Assembly (NCBI GenBank): GCA_013365325.1
Contig: JABVXV010000003.1
Location: 248,001-312,000, forward strand
DNA from: Dipetalonema caudispina
Lineage: Eukaryota > Nematoda > Chromadorea > Rhabditida > Onchocercidae
Direction of reading: 5' to 3'
DNA: 64,000 nt
The notes under the pieces: model-generated
Database searches by the model: none
What the model saw: the letters and a program-made list of their open reading frames with translations, nothing else
Told to the model about the DNA's origin: nothing
Program-made: the position numbers and the translations under genes
Shown: positions 25,258 to 37,643 of the stretch, piece after piece
How positions within the stretch are numbered: position 1 is the first letter of the stretch
Layout: every line of letters begins with the position of its first letter

Positions 25258-28200
25258 TTCCCAAGACGAGATCTTTTGACCAGCAAATGATATACGCCAA
25301 ATATGCTGCAACAACACAATAGCTTTACTTTTTCCAATTAAATCACGCAAACAGATGCCACACTGCGCGGATACACTTAAGTTAACTAGTGGTAATCAGA
25401 TCGAAAACCCTATTATAGTAGTAATGTGGAACCTACTGGCAGCTAAATTTATTTTACGAGTCCCATGAGAATCAAATCTCATTATCAACCATTGGAATGT
25501 CATTTAATTAGTTCTGAAAGTCTGTCGTATCACACCTACGAAAGTAGCGTAACTTGCGAGAGAATAGGTTGAGGATGTATGCAATGTTTAGTGATTAAAG
25601 TATTCACACATTTAACATCTCAAAATTATTTCTCTTAATCAATTTAATTCACAACGAGCAGGCAAACAAACCACATTTTATAATATTTTCAATTAATTAG
25701 CAATGCAAAATCATTTGTGCTAATTTCACGTGTATAAGCACCTAGTTTTAATTTATCATATAAATTAAAGGACTGGAAAGTTTCAAACTAAGTAAATAAA
25801 ATGATGCATTGAAGTTACGAATGAATAAAAGTGTTGGTTGGCTTATTGGCTTAAAAAAAATTATTATCAGAGACTAAATTCCGGCGTTAAATTAGTTTAT
25901 TTTCCGGTATAAATTCTTGATTTAGATAGCAATTAGAGATTGATATAAATTCATCAGTTAAATTCTGTATTGTTATAATTTTGTGGTGAAAATATTTTTC
26001 TACCAAGTCGAAATGTTTTTGAATTATTTTTTGATTCTGAAATAATATATTGGTAGAAGGAAATAGATAACATATTGTCTATTTTCGAAACCAATTTGGT
26101 GATGTCAAAGAAAGAAGAGTTAATTGCCTAATAGGATGTCCTATCCATTAATGCAATCTGATGAGAATAAGAAAATGGAGAATATGAGTGGGAAAACATT
26201 GAATTCTATTAGATTGAACCTGCGGTAACTTCAACATTTATGATATATTATTAGTGTTAATCAACGTCACTTTGTGGATGTCATGCTGCATTTTAGATTA
26301 ATTCTAAATTTTTAGATACGTCTGAAAGATGTTCAATTTACGGAGTATTAACTTTAAGAGAAGAGTGGATAGTTGAGAAACAAATGGAAATGAATTCTCG
26401 AAGAGATGGGAATTCAGCAATTACATCCTCTGATGTTATCTTTTGTAAATTTCTTTTTTTTTTTTTTTTTCTATAATGCTATTATTACTTCTAATTCCTC
26501 TTCCAAAAATTTTGAAGGGTTATTTATTTTGTTTCGGTTATGATTCTCCTTACAAAATTCATTTTTTCTCTTCCTTGTTGGCATCGATCATAAATATTAT
26601 GTAAAGGGATTTAGCAGGATACACAAAATAAATTGAGTTAATACCGGGAAATAAGCAGAAAATCATAAATTTCCTATTTTATTATTAATTGAAATTGTTA
26701 CATACCATCGAAATGTTTTTTCCCTACTTTTCTGCATATCATTAATAAAGAAAGATATTAATTTTTTTTCTTAAGTCTGTTATACAGAGGGCTTATAGTC
26801 TGAAGTGCAGAAGGATTAAACTTCGAGAAGTGCTTTATTTGCAGTTAATGTATCAGAAAATAATTTACAATGACATTTTCGCTTCATACCATTTCTTTAC
26901 CAATAGACTCGAAGATCGAAGTTTCCAAATCTGCTTGAGAAGTATATATAAAAAAATTTGATATCGATGAATTGACTTAAGAGAATACAGTTGAACATGC
27001 TATCGTATCTGTTTCATCTACCTGTATCGCATACTGCTTCTCAATTTTCTTGTATAAAGTTATGAATTTGATTTTTTCAAATCGAAAAATTTCAAGATTT
27101 ACTGAATCATGATAAGAGATGATAACCAACAGCAAAAGTTAATAATGACTTACTTCAACAATTCATTAATGAGCAGATCTGCAAGGATAAAGCTAACAGT
27201 AATGATCCCGCAACTCCTCAAACCCTTTGAATTCGAGCAGTGAAGTTTAAAAGTTATCGAAAAACAAGTGGTAGTGGGTAGTGCTGGAATTAGAATAAAT
27301 AACTGTGTACAGAAAATGAAATTTAACAGGTGAAATAATGAAGCAAAAGTTGAATTTCACCACAATTGATCTCTGCTGATTAAAATTACTAATCGATTGC
27401 AGCCAAGTCTGTTATGCGGCTGCCTGATCCTGCATCTATCGACAGGTGTTCAAAGACGAAAGTGATTCAAAATTAAGGTTTATTATAGCAATATTGATAG
27501 AATAACCTAAACCAAAGTTTTAATCACTAAAATACCTCACTTAACAATAAATTTCAATACTAGTATAACAAGTTGCTCATTTTAAATGAAAATGGATTAA
27601 CTAATTTTTGATCAGATGTCATTTTTGTCAGCGTGGCTAGAAATTACTAATTTTAAATCAGATATTTTGTACCTTATCCTAATTAATTGATAGGATATTT
27701 TTCTTGTGACGACTTAAAAAGTATGAATGAGGAAAACTAAGTTTTGGTTATAATTTAGGATTCAAAAAATGAGATGATACCTATAAGAAATGTAGCTGAC
27801 AATTTCCCGTCGATGTAGAAACCAGAAAATGTTTTTCTTTATGCTAAATGTGTGCACAAATGTATTAGAGTTAGTGTTTTAAGTTCTATTCGGCATTTGC
27901 TGGTAAATAGTTGAAATAATGATAAGATTCCTCTGGGAACATCGAGTGGATTGCATATTTCCACATTTCGAATTTGTATAGGCAAAAATTGTCAAATCCA
28001 ATTTGCTATTCAAGGAAGTGGAGCAAATTTGCCAATTTTGGATTCTTATTATCAAACTCCAATACTGAACTTTTAGACAGCTTCCTGATTCTCAATGTAA
28101 CGGATTCCAAGATGAAGATAACAAATAAAATTTCAATGAGTGAAATTGATAAACTATTTAATAGCGCAAAGTGTTCAAACTGAATAGAAGAGTTGAAAAT

Positions 28201-29684
28201 AGTGGCTATATTATGGAAATTTTGTTTAAATCTCTTCAGAGATGCTTCCCCGAACAAAACAGGTTTCATTAAGCAATTTTATGGGACATAATTTAACAGA
28301 TCTCTTCCTTGCTAAAATTTAGGAACTGATTTCCATTATTTGTTTCTGTTATTTAAAGAAATTTAGATCTTGCCCTTTCCTATTTAACCAGTTATTTCCA
28401 TTTATAATATCAAATATTCATCATCGATACATCGTACCATCCACAACAGCTTTTTATCGCTAATAAAATCAATGTTGTCATTAGGAAATTGGAAGTATTG
28501 GAAATCACACCAGAAAATAGGAAAAAAGTTGTAAAATGATTAGAAAGTTAGTAAAAATATACATTTCAGCTACATTTTCCTCTTCTTGGATGAGAGAATG
28601 AAAATGTGAAATTTGGTTAAAATTTTTGGTGGAATTTTAAATAGTATTATAAAATTATAAAAATATTTCCTTCGTTTTTTTATTATCTACAGGGAATGAA
28701 ATTGGTGACTATCTGAGGGGCAAATCTAGAAATAAATAAGCTTTAAGGACAGGTTGAAATCATAAATCAGCGTAGTTATGAATGAATCATGCATCATTTA
28801 TCATAGTGAAGCCAGATTTGTGGTAGAATTTACCTGTTTATGTTATGCTATTACAATGTGTCCCATATTTCTAGTGCATATTTGCATATTAAGTGAAAAA
28901 TTTCCATATGTCATTATATGGTATATAATAATGAATTATTGATAATTACATCATATGAAAATATGACGCATTGCTTAATAGCACTAGTCATTAACGACAA
29001 ATTATATTATTTAACTTAAACAGGTACATTTTATTGAGTTGAAACCTTTGTTGACTTAAATACTGTATTATTTATTTATAGAAAATAGTTTCGTAAAAAA
29101 TATACATCAATCAGAGATATTTTAACTTATAGCAGCTGATATTGCAAAAAGGTTCAGAAAAAAAAGCTTAATCCAGTTCAGTTATTTCAGGACCAAATGT
29201 GAATACCTGAAAAGAACTTGGCATTATCTCCAAAGTATCTAAAAATGCCATTTCCATTTCAACTACTAACCGGCCTTGTGTTGAGTGATAGTATTTGATG
29301 TGGAAAATGATAGAAGCCTTTCCGGTCGATATAAAATTTCAAATTCTGAAAAACGGTTCGGAAAAAATTCCAGGATAATGAGCCATTCCTTGCTTTAATG
29401 CAATGGAGCGATGATTCTTCACCGGACGATATTTACCGGATTGACATACTCCCCTTCATCTGCAAAAAAGAAATTTTTTGTGGAATGTATGAAGAGTAGA
29501 GAAAGAAACAAGCAGTAATCATTGATAAAAAATAAATTATGAATGGATGCATTGAATAAAAAGTGATTTTGGAGAAACATTTGTCTATTAGAAAATCTTA
29601 GAAATTCAGAGTTTGAAATAAATTGTTAAACAGAAACTAATAAACAAATAATGTCAGCAATTATCGTCTTGATAATAAAATGCA

Positions 29685-29754
29685 GTGCTTATAACTTAAA
29701 CTGCTGCTCATTATGATCGTGATCATAATTAGCAGCAATTTGAGTTATAAGTAC
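29685..29754. repeat. 70-bp near-perfect inverted repeat
   Basis: Left arm 29685-29718 and right arm 29721-29754 are reverse complements over 34 bases with 4 mismatches, separated by 2 bases. The centre reads ATTATGATCGTGATCATAAT. Arm ends are GTGCTTATAAC and GTTATAAGTAC. Could be a miniature inverted-repeat element remnant, a palindromic repeat unit or a source of hairpin RNA; the two-base loop argues against an ordinary pre-miRNA. Confidence 0.85.
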
Positions 29755-31376
29755 CTTCATTTAAATGAATGTGGTAACCATAAACGTTTAATTTTATTTT
29801 TTAGATAAATCGCAAATTATGAGTGTTTATAATTGCTTTGAAACCGTGGAATTCGATAACATTGATAATGTTAAAAATGCAGTTTAATAATCAATCCTTG
29901 AAATCAAGGATAGCCAAAATTCTGAATATGATAACTGAAAGACAATTTCATTTTATTTAACGTTTCCGACAGACTAGTCTGATCATGTAAGATGGGCTAT
30001 ATTTTAACCAAAAATTTAAAAATGATTGTTTCATTACCACCTTTTCCAGGAGGGAATTTTTCTTGTGACAATACAATAACTATTCTCGAGATAATTTCTT
30101 ATCAAAAACGAGAACCGAATTTTCGACTTTTTTCGATACAAGGCAATATTATTTACCACTTCACTTTTATCCCGAACCAATTACCCTTGTTTGAAGTATA
30201 ACAAAATTATGACCTAATTTTAAGAAATTTCGCAAATCAGTTATATTAATATTTCTAGCGTGGCGAAGTAAAGGCATTTAAATTATGTGCATTAGTAAAA
30301 ATTAAGAAAGTTGAAAGAATTGTTATATTTCAAAAAACAATGATAAACTGCTAAACTGAGATGAGCAGAAATCCGTGCTTCAAATTTGAAGACAAAGGTT
30401 AGGTAAAACCTTTAGGAAGCATCTAGAAAGACAAAAAGCATACCCCGAACTGCGGATTGTTTTTACTACAACATTTGTAAGCATAATAAAGAAATAACCA
30501 GCATTTTTACATGTGATTAGTGCCAGGCAACCTTACTTGCCTTCAATTTTGGCTCAAATTTTGTTACTTATACTGAAGTAATGAGATATATGATTAAGTG
30601 ACTTGGAGCTGTCGCAAAACTTATTCTCTTGTCGCTAGTCTTTTCAGAACTTCTTACACATTACTGAAGCCAGAAAGTCTCCTCATCTACAGACAGATTA
30701 AAGAAATCCATGGTTTTAGCAATCGAATAGTATTTTAATACTTTTCTTTTTTATTAACTATCATTGTTAATACTTTTTGCATACTATTCAAAAAGAGAAA
30801 TTAATGTGGACACTTCATCACAATAAATCAATGCGAAATGATGATATTTATTGATATTCGCAATAATTAATAATATTGGCACAGTCTACATCTGAGAGTA
30901 ATAGCCCACCGAAAATGATGCTCAAGTTGATATTTCAAATTCGATTGTGCCAATTCACCATTCTATAAATGATTATTGTAATCGAATAATGAGATTGTAA
31001 TCTGAAAAGATCATTTCCGCTATTCATTTTGTAACCGTTACATTCTGGAACGCTGAAATCTGGAATTATGCTTTTTCCACAATGTGCAACGACATCATGA
31101 ACAGGATTACTTTAACAGAAATGCAGTAGTCTTCCATAGCTCCCTTAAAATACAATTTTTTTACCGTTTGGTTTATTTAATTAAATTTCTATTTCCAATT
31201 AATTCAATTTGAATTCTGCTTTGTCTACTTCATTGTCCCTTTTACACATGAAACACGTCTGATTATGATGCAGTGCTGAAATGACATTCGCGAAACAACT
31301 TTTATCAAATTCTTTTAACTCATTAGAACAATTTGTTAGAAAAGACCAAATTTCGCTAAAAATAAAAGTTAGTAAT

Positions 31377-31634
31377 CTAAAATAACAATTTATCCTTTTC
31401 GTGTTCCAGGAAAAAAGGCATGATTTGTATCAGCTGGGAAAAGTAAATGATTGAATAAAATAGGCGTAGGATGATCACGATCTTGTTCATGACCTTTAAC
31501 TTATCATTCGACTCAACGGATTTCGAAGCTACTCTATTCAAAGCTAATCGTCGTTGTTTTTCCACGCCTGCAAAGAAATCAATGTTTGGAGTGCTTACAC
31601 ATGATGCTACTGTTAAGTATGGAATGAGCAGCAT
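31377..31634 (-). CDS. Weak hypothetical ORF, 85 codons
   Basis: Unrecognised. A charged stretch (VEKQRRLALNRVASKSVE) follows TTTGCAG and precedes a possible donor, and LIQIMPFFLEHEKDKLLF before the stop follows TTTTCCCAG; the piece between could be a 60-nt intron. The N-terminal MLLIPYLTVASCVS could be a signal peptide or chance. No downstream or upstream partner exon was found. Confidence 0.2.
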   Translation of the reverse strand: MLLIPYLTVASCVSTPNIDFFAGVEKQRRLALNRVASKSVESNDKLKVMNKIVIILRLFYSIIYFSQLIQIMPFFLEHEKDKLLF

Positions 31635-32454
31635 GTATTATGTAGGAAAGTTACATATATCATTCCAAAACAAAGGAAAAGTGAGGTCACTACACTGTCC
31701 TTAACCAATTCCCACTGGGTATAGCTTCCAATATTCTTTTTGTTTTTTTTTTAATTGAATTAATTTGCAAAAGCATCTTTTGTCTACGGTTTACAGCTTG
31801 AAATTGAAAATGATAAGGTCTTCCATACTGATAGTTAAATTTAAGTCCCCAATACATATGCATAATACCTCAAAGTCATTTGTGGCGATATCTAACTAGT
31901 GAATATATTTTATAATCGATTATATACAACATAGCTGCTTAGGGTACCATTTGATTTCAACTTGCTTCAAGTCTTTCAGATATTACAAGAAACATTTCTA
32001 TTGTTCACATTACAACGTCAACTCAAATAATTAATTTATAATTATAATTAACTAAAGCAAACACCACAGCATATAATAGAAGTACAAAATTTCAGGACAG
32101 GTACATCATATATCTAGTTGAAAACTAATGACTGGATCCGAAAATCTGTGTTATTTTTCAGTTTCCATCAAGAGATTGAAACTTGTATTGACTAAGCAAA
32201 ACAGAGAACCGTTTAACAAATATATGATAAAGGTGATCTTATCGTGAATATAATGTGCTATAATGTATTACAGGATATTAAAAGCTTTTTACACCTTTGA
32301 TGTATAGTAAAAGAATTACCGATTAATTCAGTTATTCATTAAAGCTATCATAATCATTCCTGCATTATGCGTTAGAAATTTCAAAGGCATCGTTCCAATT
32401 AGTTTTATTAACAAATGTCGTTACAGTTTCACAGTTTGTTCTGATGGATAGATA

Positions 32455-35400
32455 TTAGCAGTGTGGTGATGTGCCTTTTGCTAATGTATTATTACATTCT
32501 GCACTTACACTGCATATATCATCTATCAGTTGTGCATTAAATCCCGCGGATACTTTTATACCGAGACATTCTTCATCCTCGCATATTCTCTCCAGTTTGT
32601 ATTGTTTTCGCTTCACTTCACCAAATTTTCGTTGGATCTCACTTAAAGCTCGAATCCAACAAGTCTGTGCACTACTTCTGCTTCTGAAATATTACTCTCC
32701 TCAGTTAATTAACTTTTTTTTAAATTTTTACCTGATTTTTTTACTATGCCGAAATATTAGCAGCTTATTGTTTTGAAGAAAATCCGTAGTGCATAATTCA
32801 CAGGTGATAGTATTGGCTGGAATTTAAAAAATTTTTGAAGCTGAGTATTCGGTTACTTACCCGTTAAATAAATTTCGAATCAATCTAATTTTCGAAAATC
32901 ATAAGACTAATTATGTCTGTCACAGCTACTGCTATCATAGAGAACCACAAGAAAGATCTAAACATCACCTGGATATTTTGCTGTTAAGCTCTTGAATTAG
33001 AATATCAGCAACTTGCTTCAGTTCCTGGATTTCATTTGCGATACTTCGCTTTTCATTTGCAAGCGATATTTCTTCCGAACGCTTTTCTAAAGCTTCACCA
33101 TCAAGTCGAAGCGATAGCTCATCAAGGCGCTCATTTACCTATCGATCATAAAATTTCACTTGAAAAAACATTTTAGTGTTTTGAAGAGATAGGTTCTTTA
33201 CCATAATGTTGCTAATTTGAATATTATGAAATGAATCACTTTTTGAATCGTTGAATGAAAGGCACCAATGATACCAAGTTTCGTTTCTTTTTCACTCAGA
33301 GCATGACAAAATTTCCCCCAAATCGATTCTAATCTTTGGTTCAGTTTTAATCCAGGTTGCACTTCCATTCTTAATGATCTCCTTAACACGAGTATCACTT
33401 GACAAAGTTGTTTACCGTATCCATATGTGCTCTAGAAAATATGTATGCAATTTTCTAAAATTTATCCAAAATCTTTAATTAAAACTATGCAAAAACATTA
33501 GGGAATGAAATTAGAAAAGTCCTAAATAAGTACTCTTAGCAATCCACCTGACAGATCTTTAGCAATAATGATCCCAGTTGAATTCATGATCAGTGAACTA
33601 GTCAGTTAATTACTTGTTAGTAGAAAAGTTACTAACTCGTGCGGTCTCTTCAAGTTTCGACCTATTTTCTTGCACAAGGTATAGTTGTTCAAAGTCATAT
33701 AGTATCTCATTGTATCCATTTACCAAAGTTTCATAAAGTTCTTCAATCCAAAGAACTACCTAAAATACATGGTCTTTTTATTACTTCAAATATTCCAGCG
33801 AGTGAATACATTTCAATATATAATAAAATTACAAAGTTTCGATATCGAATTCAGTTGCTGGAGCAGTAACTACTGATCCGAATTCAAATAAATGAAATGC
33901 CTGATGGTCTTCTTCTTGCGCTCCTCTAAACTTATCTGGAAAAAATTAAATGTAATAAAACAACCTGTTGGCCATCTTCTTCACATGTATAGAGCTGTAG
34001 AAGCTGGTGAATTTTTAGTCTGCGAACATCTGCTAAATTCTGACAACGCCGCCTTCGACCGCGTGATTCTTCCAATATTTCCCTGCAATCTATCTGATAA
34101 TCATTTCATTACTATCGTAAGTGAACGCACCGAAATGTTGAGAAGTTGTTGGAGTGGGGATAAAATACGCAATATAACCTGATCTGTACAATACCCGCTG
34201 AATAATCACGTGTGATAGGTCTGCCCATTGAGTTGGATTCATCAATGCAGAGCTCATCAATGAACGATATACCACTGGTAATCACACCATGGTAGATTTT
34301 TTCTTAAAGGAAAATTATAACTTCTAATTCTGGAATTTTAGAACTATGAGAGACTAAAGTGAGTAAACATTATGAGAGAAATAATATTGTAGAAGAGAAA
34401 CCACATACTGGAATATCGAAATGATAATGAAATTGAGAATAAAATACAAGAATACCCATTTCATCTACTTTAGCTTCCATTTCACTTCGCTCTTTCTCAG
34501 CAGTTGCAATATCATGCGCCTTCACATTTGTACACAGTGATTCCAATAATAAGTTCGTTTTTCGAGACAACTAAAAATCTCAACTCTCCGTTTTCTTTGG
34601 AGATTATTTTTTGTTTAGTTCACATTTTTAGGCCTTTCGCCCATTGTCAATGCATCTTACTTATTCAGCAGATATCCTCTAACTCCAATCTAAATCACAT
34701 AAATGAAAAGAATCAAAGCATCACTATCGTTATTGATGAGATAAAACTCAGCAGCATGTTAGATTCTAATTTTTATTACTAATCAAACCTTATAAAATGA
34801 AAATCATACATCGGTCAGCATGCGGTAGAAGTTAACGGAGCGTAAAGCGACCTCTTTTTGACGTACGACACGTGTGCAGAATGCTCGGACCAGCTGCTGC
34901 ACCCTGTCTATACTTCGCTGCAATGTCACGGCATGTCTTGGAAATTCATGTTGTAACTCACGTCCCACTGCTATCAGTTCACGTGACTGCTCTTCCACGT
35001 CCTAATAAAACTTATAAATCAATTAAAAACTGAAAATCATACAATTTCCAGTTCCCTTTCTTTACTTACCCGTAAAATCGAATATTTATCATCCACAACG
35101 TTGTTAGCATCTGCTAGAAGCACAAATGCAAAGAAAGCACTTGTTTGTTCATTCAAATTAACATTAATTAAAAAACAGCACTGAACGGACTATCGACTTG
35201 CATTCCAGTTCATTGTGTTCTTTCAGTAATTGCTTAGCATCGTCGTATGATTCACCGATTTCATGCAAGGTCAGAAGCCATCTCTCACCAGCGCCTAGAA
35301 TCCAATTCACTAAATTATGCACTCCTTCATTATGATCTTCCAACAACTTCAGTGATGCATATTTCTCCTCCCGATGTGCTGCTGCTGCTGGCCTCTTCTT

Positions 35401-37643
35401 GATATCCTGGAAGAAAATCCAACTATTCTAATATCTATATTTCTGTGATTGCCCCCTCTATGACCTCGCTAATGCGAAAAAGTCTTTTCATCGCATTGGC
35501 ATAATGAGATGGGGATGAAACTTAAAATCTCAAATTATATCAATTTTTAGCAAATGATATAGTTAATACTGACTAAGAAGGCTGTGGTTGTAAATAGCAA
35601 ATAATTAGGTAGAATATAATCAATAATTAGACTAAGGTAGAGGACAAGTAGCAAAGAAGGTTTCTTTCTGTACAGAAAAAAAAAGTCACATTTCAAAAAT
35701 TATCAGTTTAAAAGTGAAAAAAAAAAAGTGAAAAGAAGTTGCATTCATCAAGGATCTTCCAAAAACAAACAAACTTTCCACTAAACCTTAATTTGTTTCA
35801 TGAGTAGATCGACATACTGCACAGCGTTATCCCAGTCGGCGTTTTTCACTGCTCCTTTTACCGCACTATTTTGTGTTAATTCATCAAGTAAATCGTCTCC
35901 TAAACGTATAATTGTGTAGAATACGTATAATTGACGACTCACCCATAATTTGATTGATCAGGTAAAAAAATACTTTGCCACAATTTATGGTAAAGTTATT
36001 TCTTTTCTACTCATTGAATTAGGTCGAAAAACTAAGAACTGTTCAATTTCTATCACAAAAAACCTCTTACAAAAACTAATCCTATCGGAGATTTTTACCT
36101 GCTTTGAGAAGTTCATTTGAATTGAAATTGTCCTCCTCAGAGATCTCATCAGACTGATTTGACGTCATATTGTCACGCCTTTTACTGCTTTCTATCCAAT
36201 TATTCGCTCTGTTCACATAATTCTCGAGTTTCTTGAACATATTCGTGTGAGAAAAAAAATATGGAAAGTAAGAAAAAGTTATATGACGTAATATAATAAT
36301 TGACATAAAGAACCTGTCTCAGTAGAGTCCATGAATATGGATCATAGTGCAAGGTGCCACCAAGCGTATCTGGTAGTTGGGAAACGTCAATGAAGCGTGA
36401 TAGTTTATGTAGAGAGATTAGAGTACACTAGAATGAAGTGAAACAATTAGAATATCTTTTTCCCCTTTTCATCTTTCCTACTCCTTCCGTCTTTCTCTGA
36501 ACAAGGATTGTTCTATGTAACCTAATTTAATGATATCTGTCCCAAATATTTTTAGCTTAAATAAGAACTTTCTGATCCTCACATAAGAAAGAATTTTTTG
36601 AGGTATTATCTGTAACTGAGCACTATTTGAAATAATAATTGTGATGGTGATTCATCCATTACTTGAACAGAAATTATTTATGGCGAAAAATTCTTTGAAA
36701 TCAACACCTACCTTGAACTGATAAGCTTCTTTGATAAACTCAAAATTAAGCTTTTGTTGCTCTAAGAATTTCTCTGGCTGAATAACAAGTACAGATCGAA
36801 CTCGTCGATATAGTGCTTGCTGCAATGATTTACCTAGAGATGTACTATAAATTAAACTTTTAGTTCAAATTTAATTCAATTTTATTATAGCATTCCAAAC
36901 AAATAAATGGACACAGACCTGACACGCTCGCAGTACACCACGTAAGTGTTTTACAGTTGCTCTGCGCCCATCGATCACTGCTGTAAATCCCAACTTACGG
37001 ACATTCTCATCAGGTATTTGGGACAGATAACTAATGACTGATACAAGTTCTTCATAACTCGGAATACTGACCGTTTCCATACCTGAATTTTATAGTAGAA
37101 AAATTCAATACTTTATTTGTAATAATGATAACCGAAAAGCTGTGGAAGTTAGTTTTACGAATTAAAACAAAATTCCTGACCACTTTAAATTTAGATTCCA
37201 TAAAATGATGAAAGAAATTAATTTATCTTCAATAGAATAGTAATTTTCCAAGATAAATTATGGGAAAACTATTCATAAGTAATATAATGTAAAAGTACAA
37301 CGTAAAACAAGTATTTCTACAAACAAAATTTCTTAAGTAATGGAGACGGTAATGATAATAGAGAAAAAAAAAAAAGAAAACGCAAAAATAGTACCGGACT
37401 GTTTACTGCTACCATCCATAAAATTTATAAATAGTAGTGGTGATCCTGAGCGATCACGACATCCTGTAAAATAGTAATTTAGGTCAGAAGAGGTACTGAC
37501 TGGCAAAACGAGTTGATTTTTCTTTCTTTCAAAATTTAAAAATTTCAAACTAGTTTTTTATGCTGCTAAATACAAAAATTATCGCATTAACCGGGTAAGG
37601 CGATCATAAATGACTCGATCAGATATCGATCCCTCTGTTGCAT
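32455..37643 (-). CDS. SESTD1: SESTD1-like CRAL-TRIO / spectrin-repeat protein
   Basis: Relative of mammalian SESTD1 (Solo), which has a Sec14/CRAL-TRIO lipid-binding domain and spectrin repeats, binds phospholipids and modulates TRPC channels and Rho signalling. Exons: 37592-37643, 37395-37463, 36919-37082, 36712-36819, 36314-36427, 36099-36231, 35787-35899, 35198-35406, 35070-35139, 34810-35001, 34456-34570, 34195-34274, 33965-34093, 33637-33759, 33240-33431, 32969-33138, 32455-32683; about 753 aa (human about 696). Family marks: GCRDRSGSPLLF, IPDENVRKLGFTAVIDGRR, SQLPDTLGGTLHYD, then spectrin-like helices including LADVRRLKIHQLLQLYTCEED and STYGYGKQLCQV. No DH/PH domains follow, which separates it from Trio, Kalirin and MCF2L. 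A TTTGCAG lies 32 bases upstream of the ATG. Weak points: the 33240 donor (AAA|GTGATT), the 35198-35139 junction, and the C-terminal exon. Confidence 0.85.

Larger units (their letters stand above)
25258..32454. other. Large gene-poor region
   Basis: 7.2 kb upstream of the neuropeptide gene. Very AT-rich; no ORF with codon structure or splice context that I trust apart from a weak minus-strand candidate at 31377-31634. Includes a 70-bp near-palindrome (29685-29754) and poly-T tracts (for example 26456-26470). Likely holds the neuropeptide gene's promoter and neuronal enhancers, by inference only. Confidence 0.5.

Noticed and set aside
28903..28970. AT-rich imperfect inverted repeats
   Set aside because: Short arms within very AT-rich DNA; expected by chance, unlike the 70-bp palindrome.
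32471..32776. 101-codon plus ORF
   Set aside because: Lies opposite the C-terminal exon of the SESTD1-like gene, which fits phase and family on minus.
32455..37643. Reading this gene as Trio/Kalirin or MCF2L
   Set aside because: CRAL-TRIO plus spectrin repeats fit all three, but no DH/PH domain follows, and LADVRRLKIHQLLQLYTCEED and the STYGYGKQL segment agree best with SESTD1.
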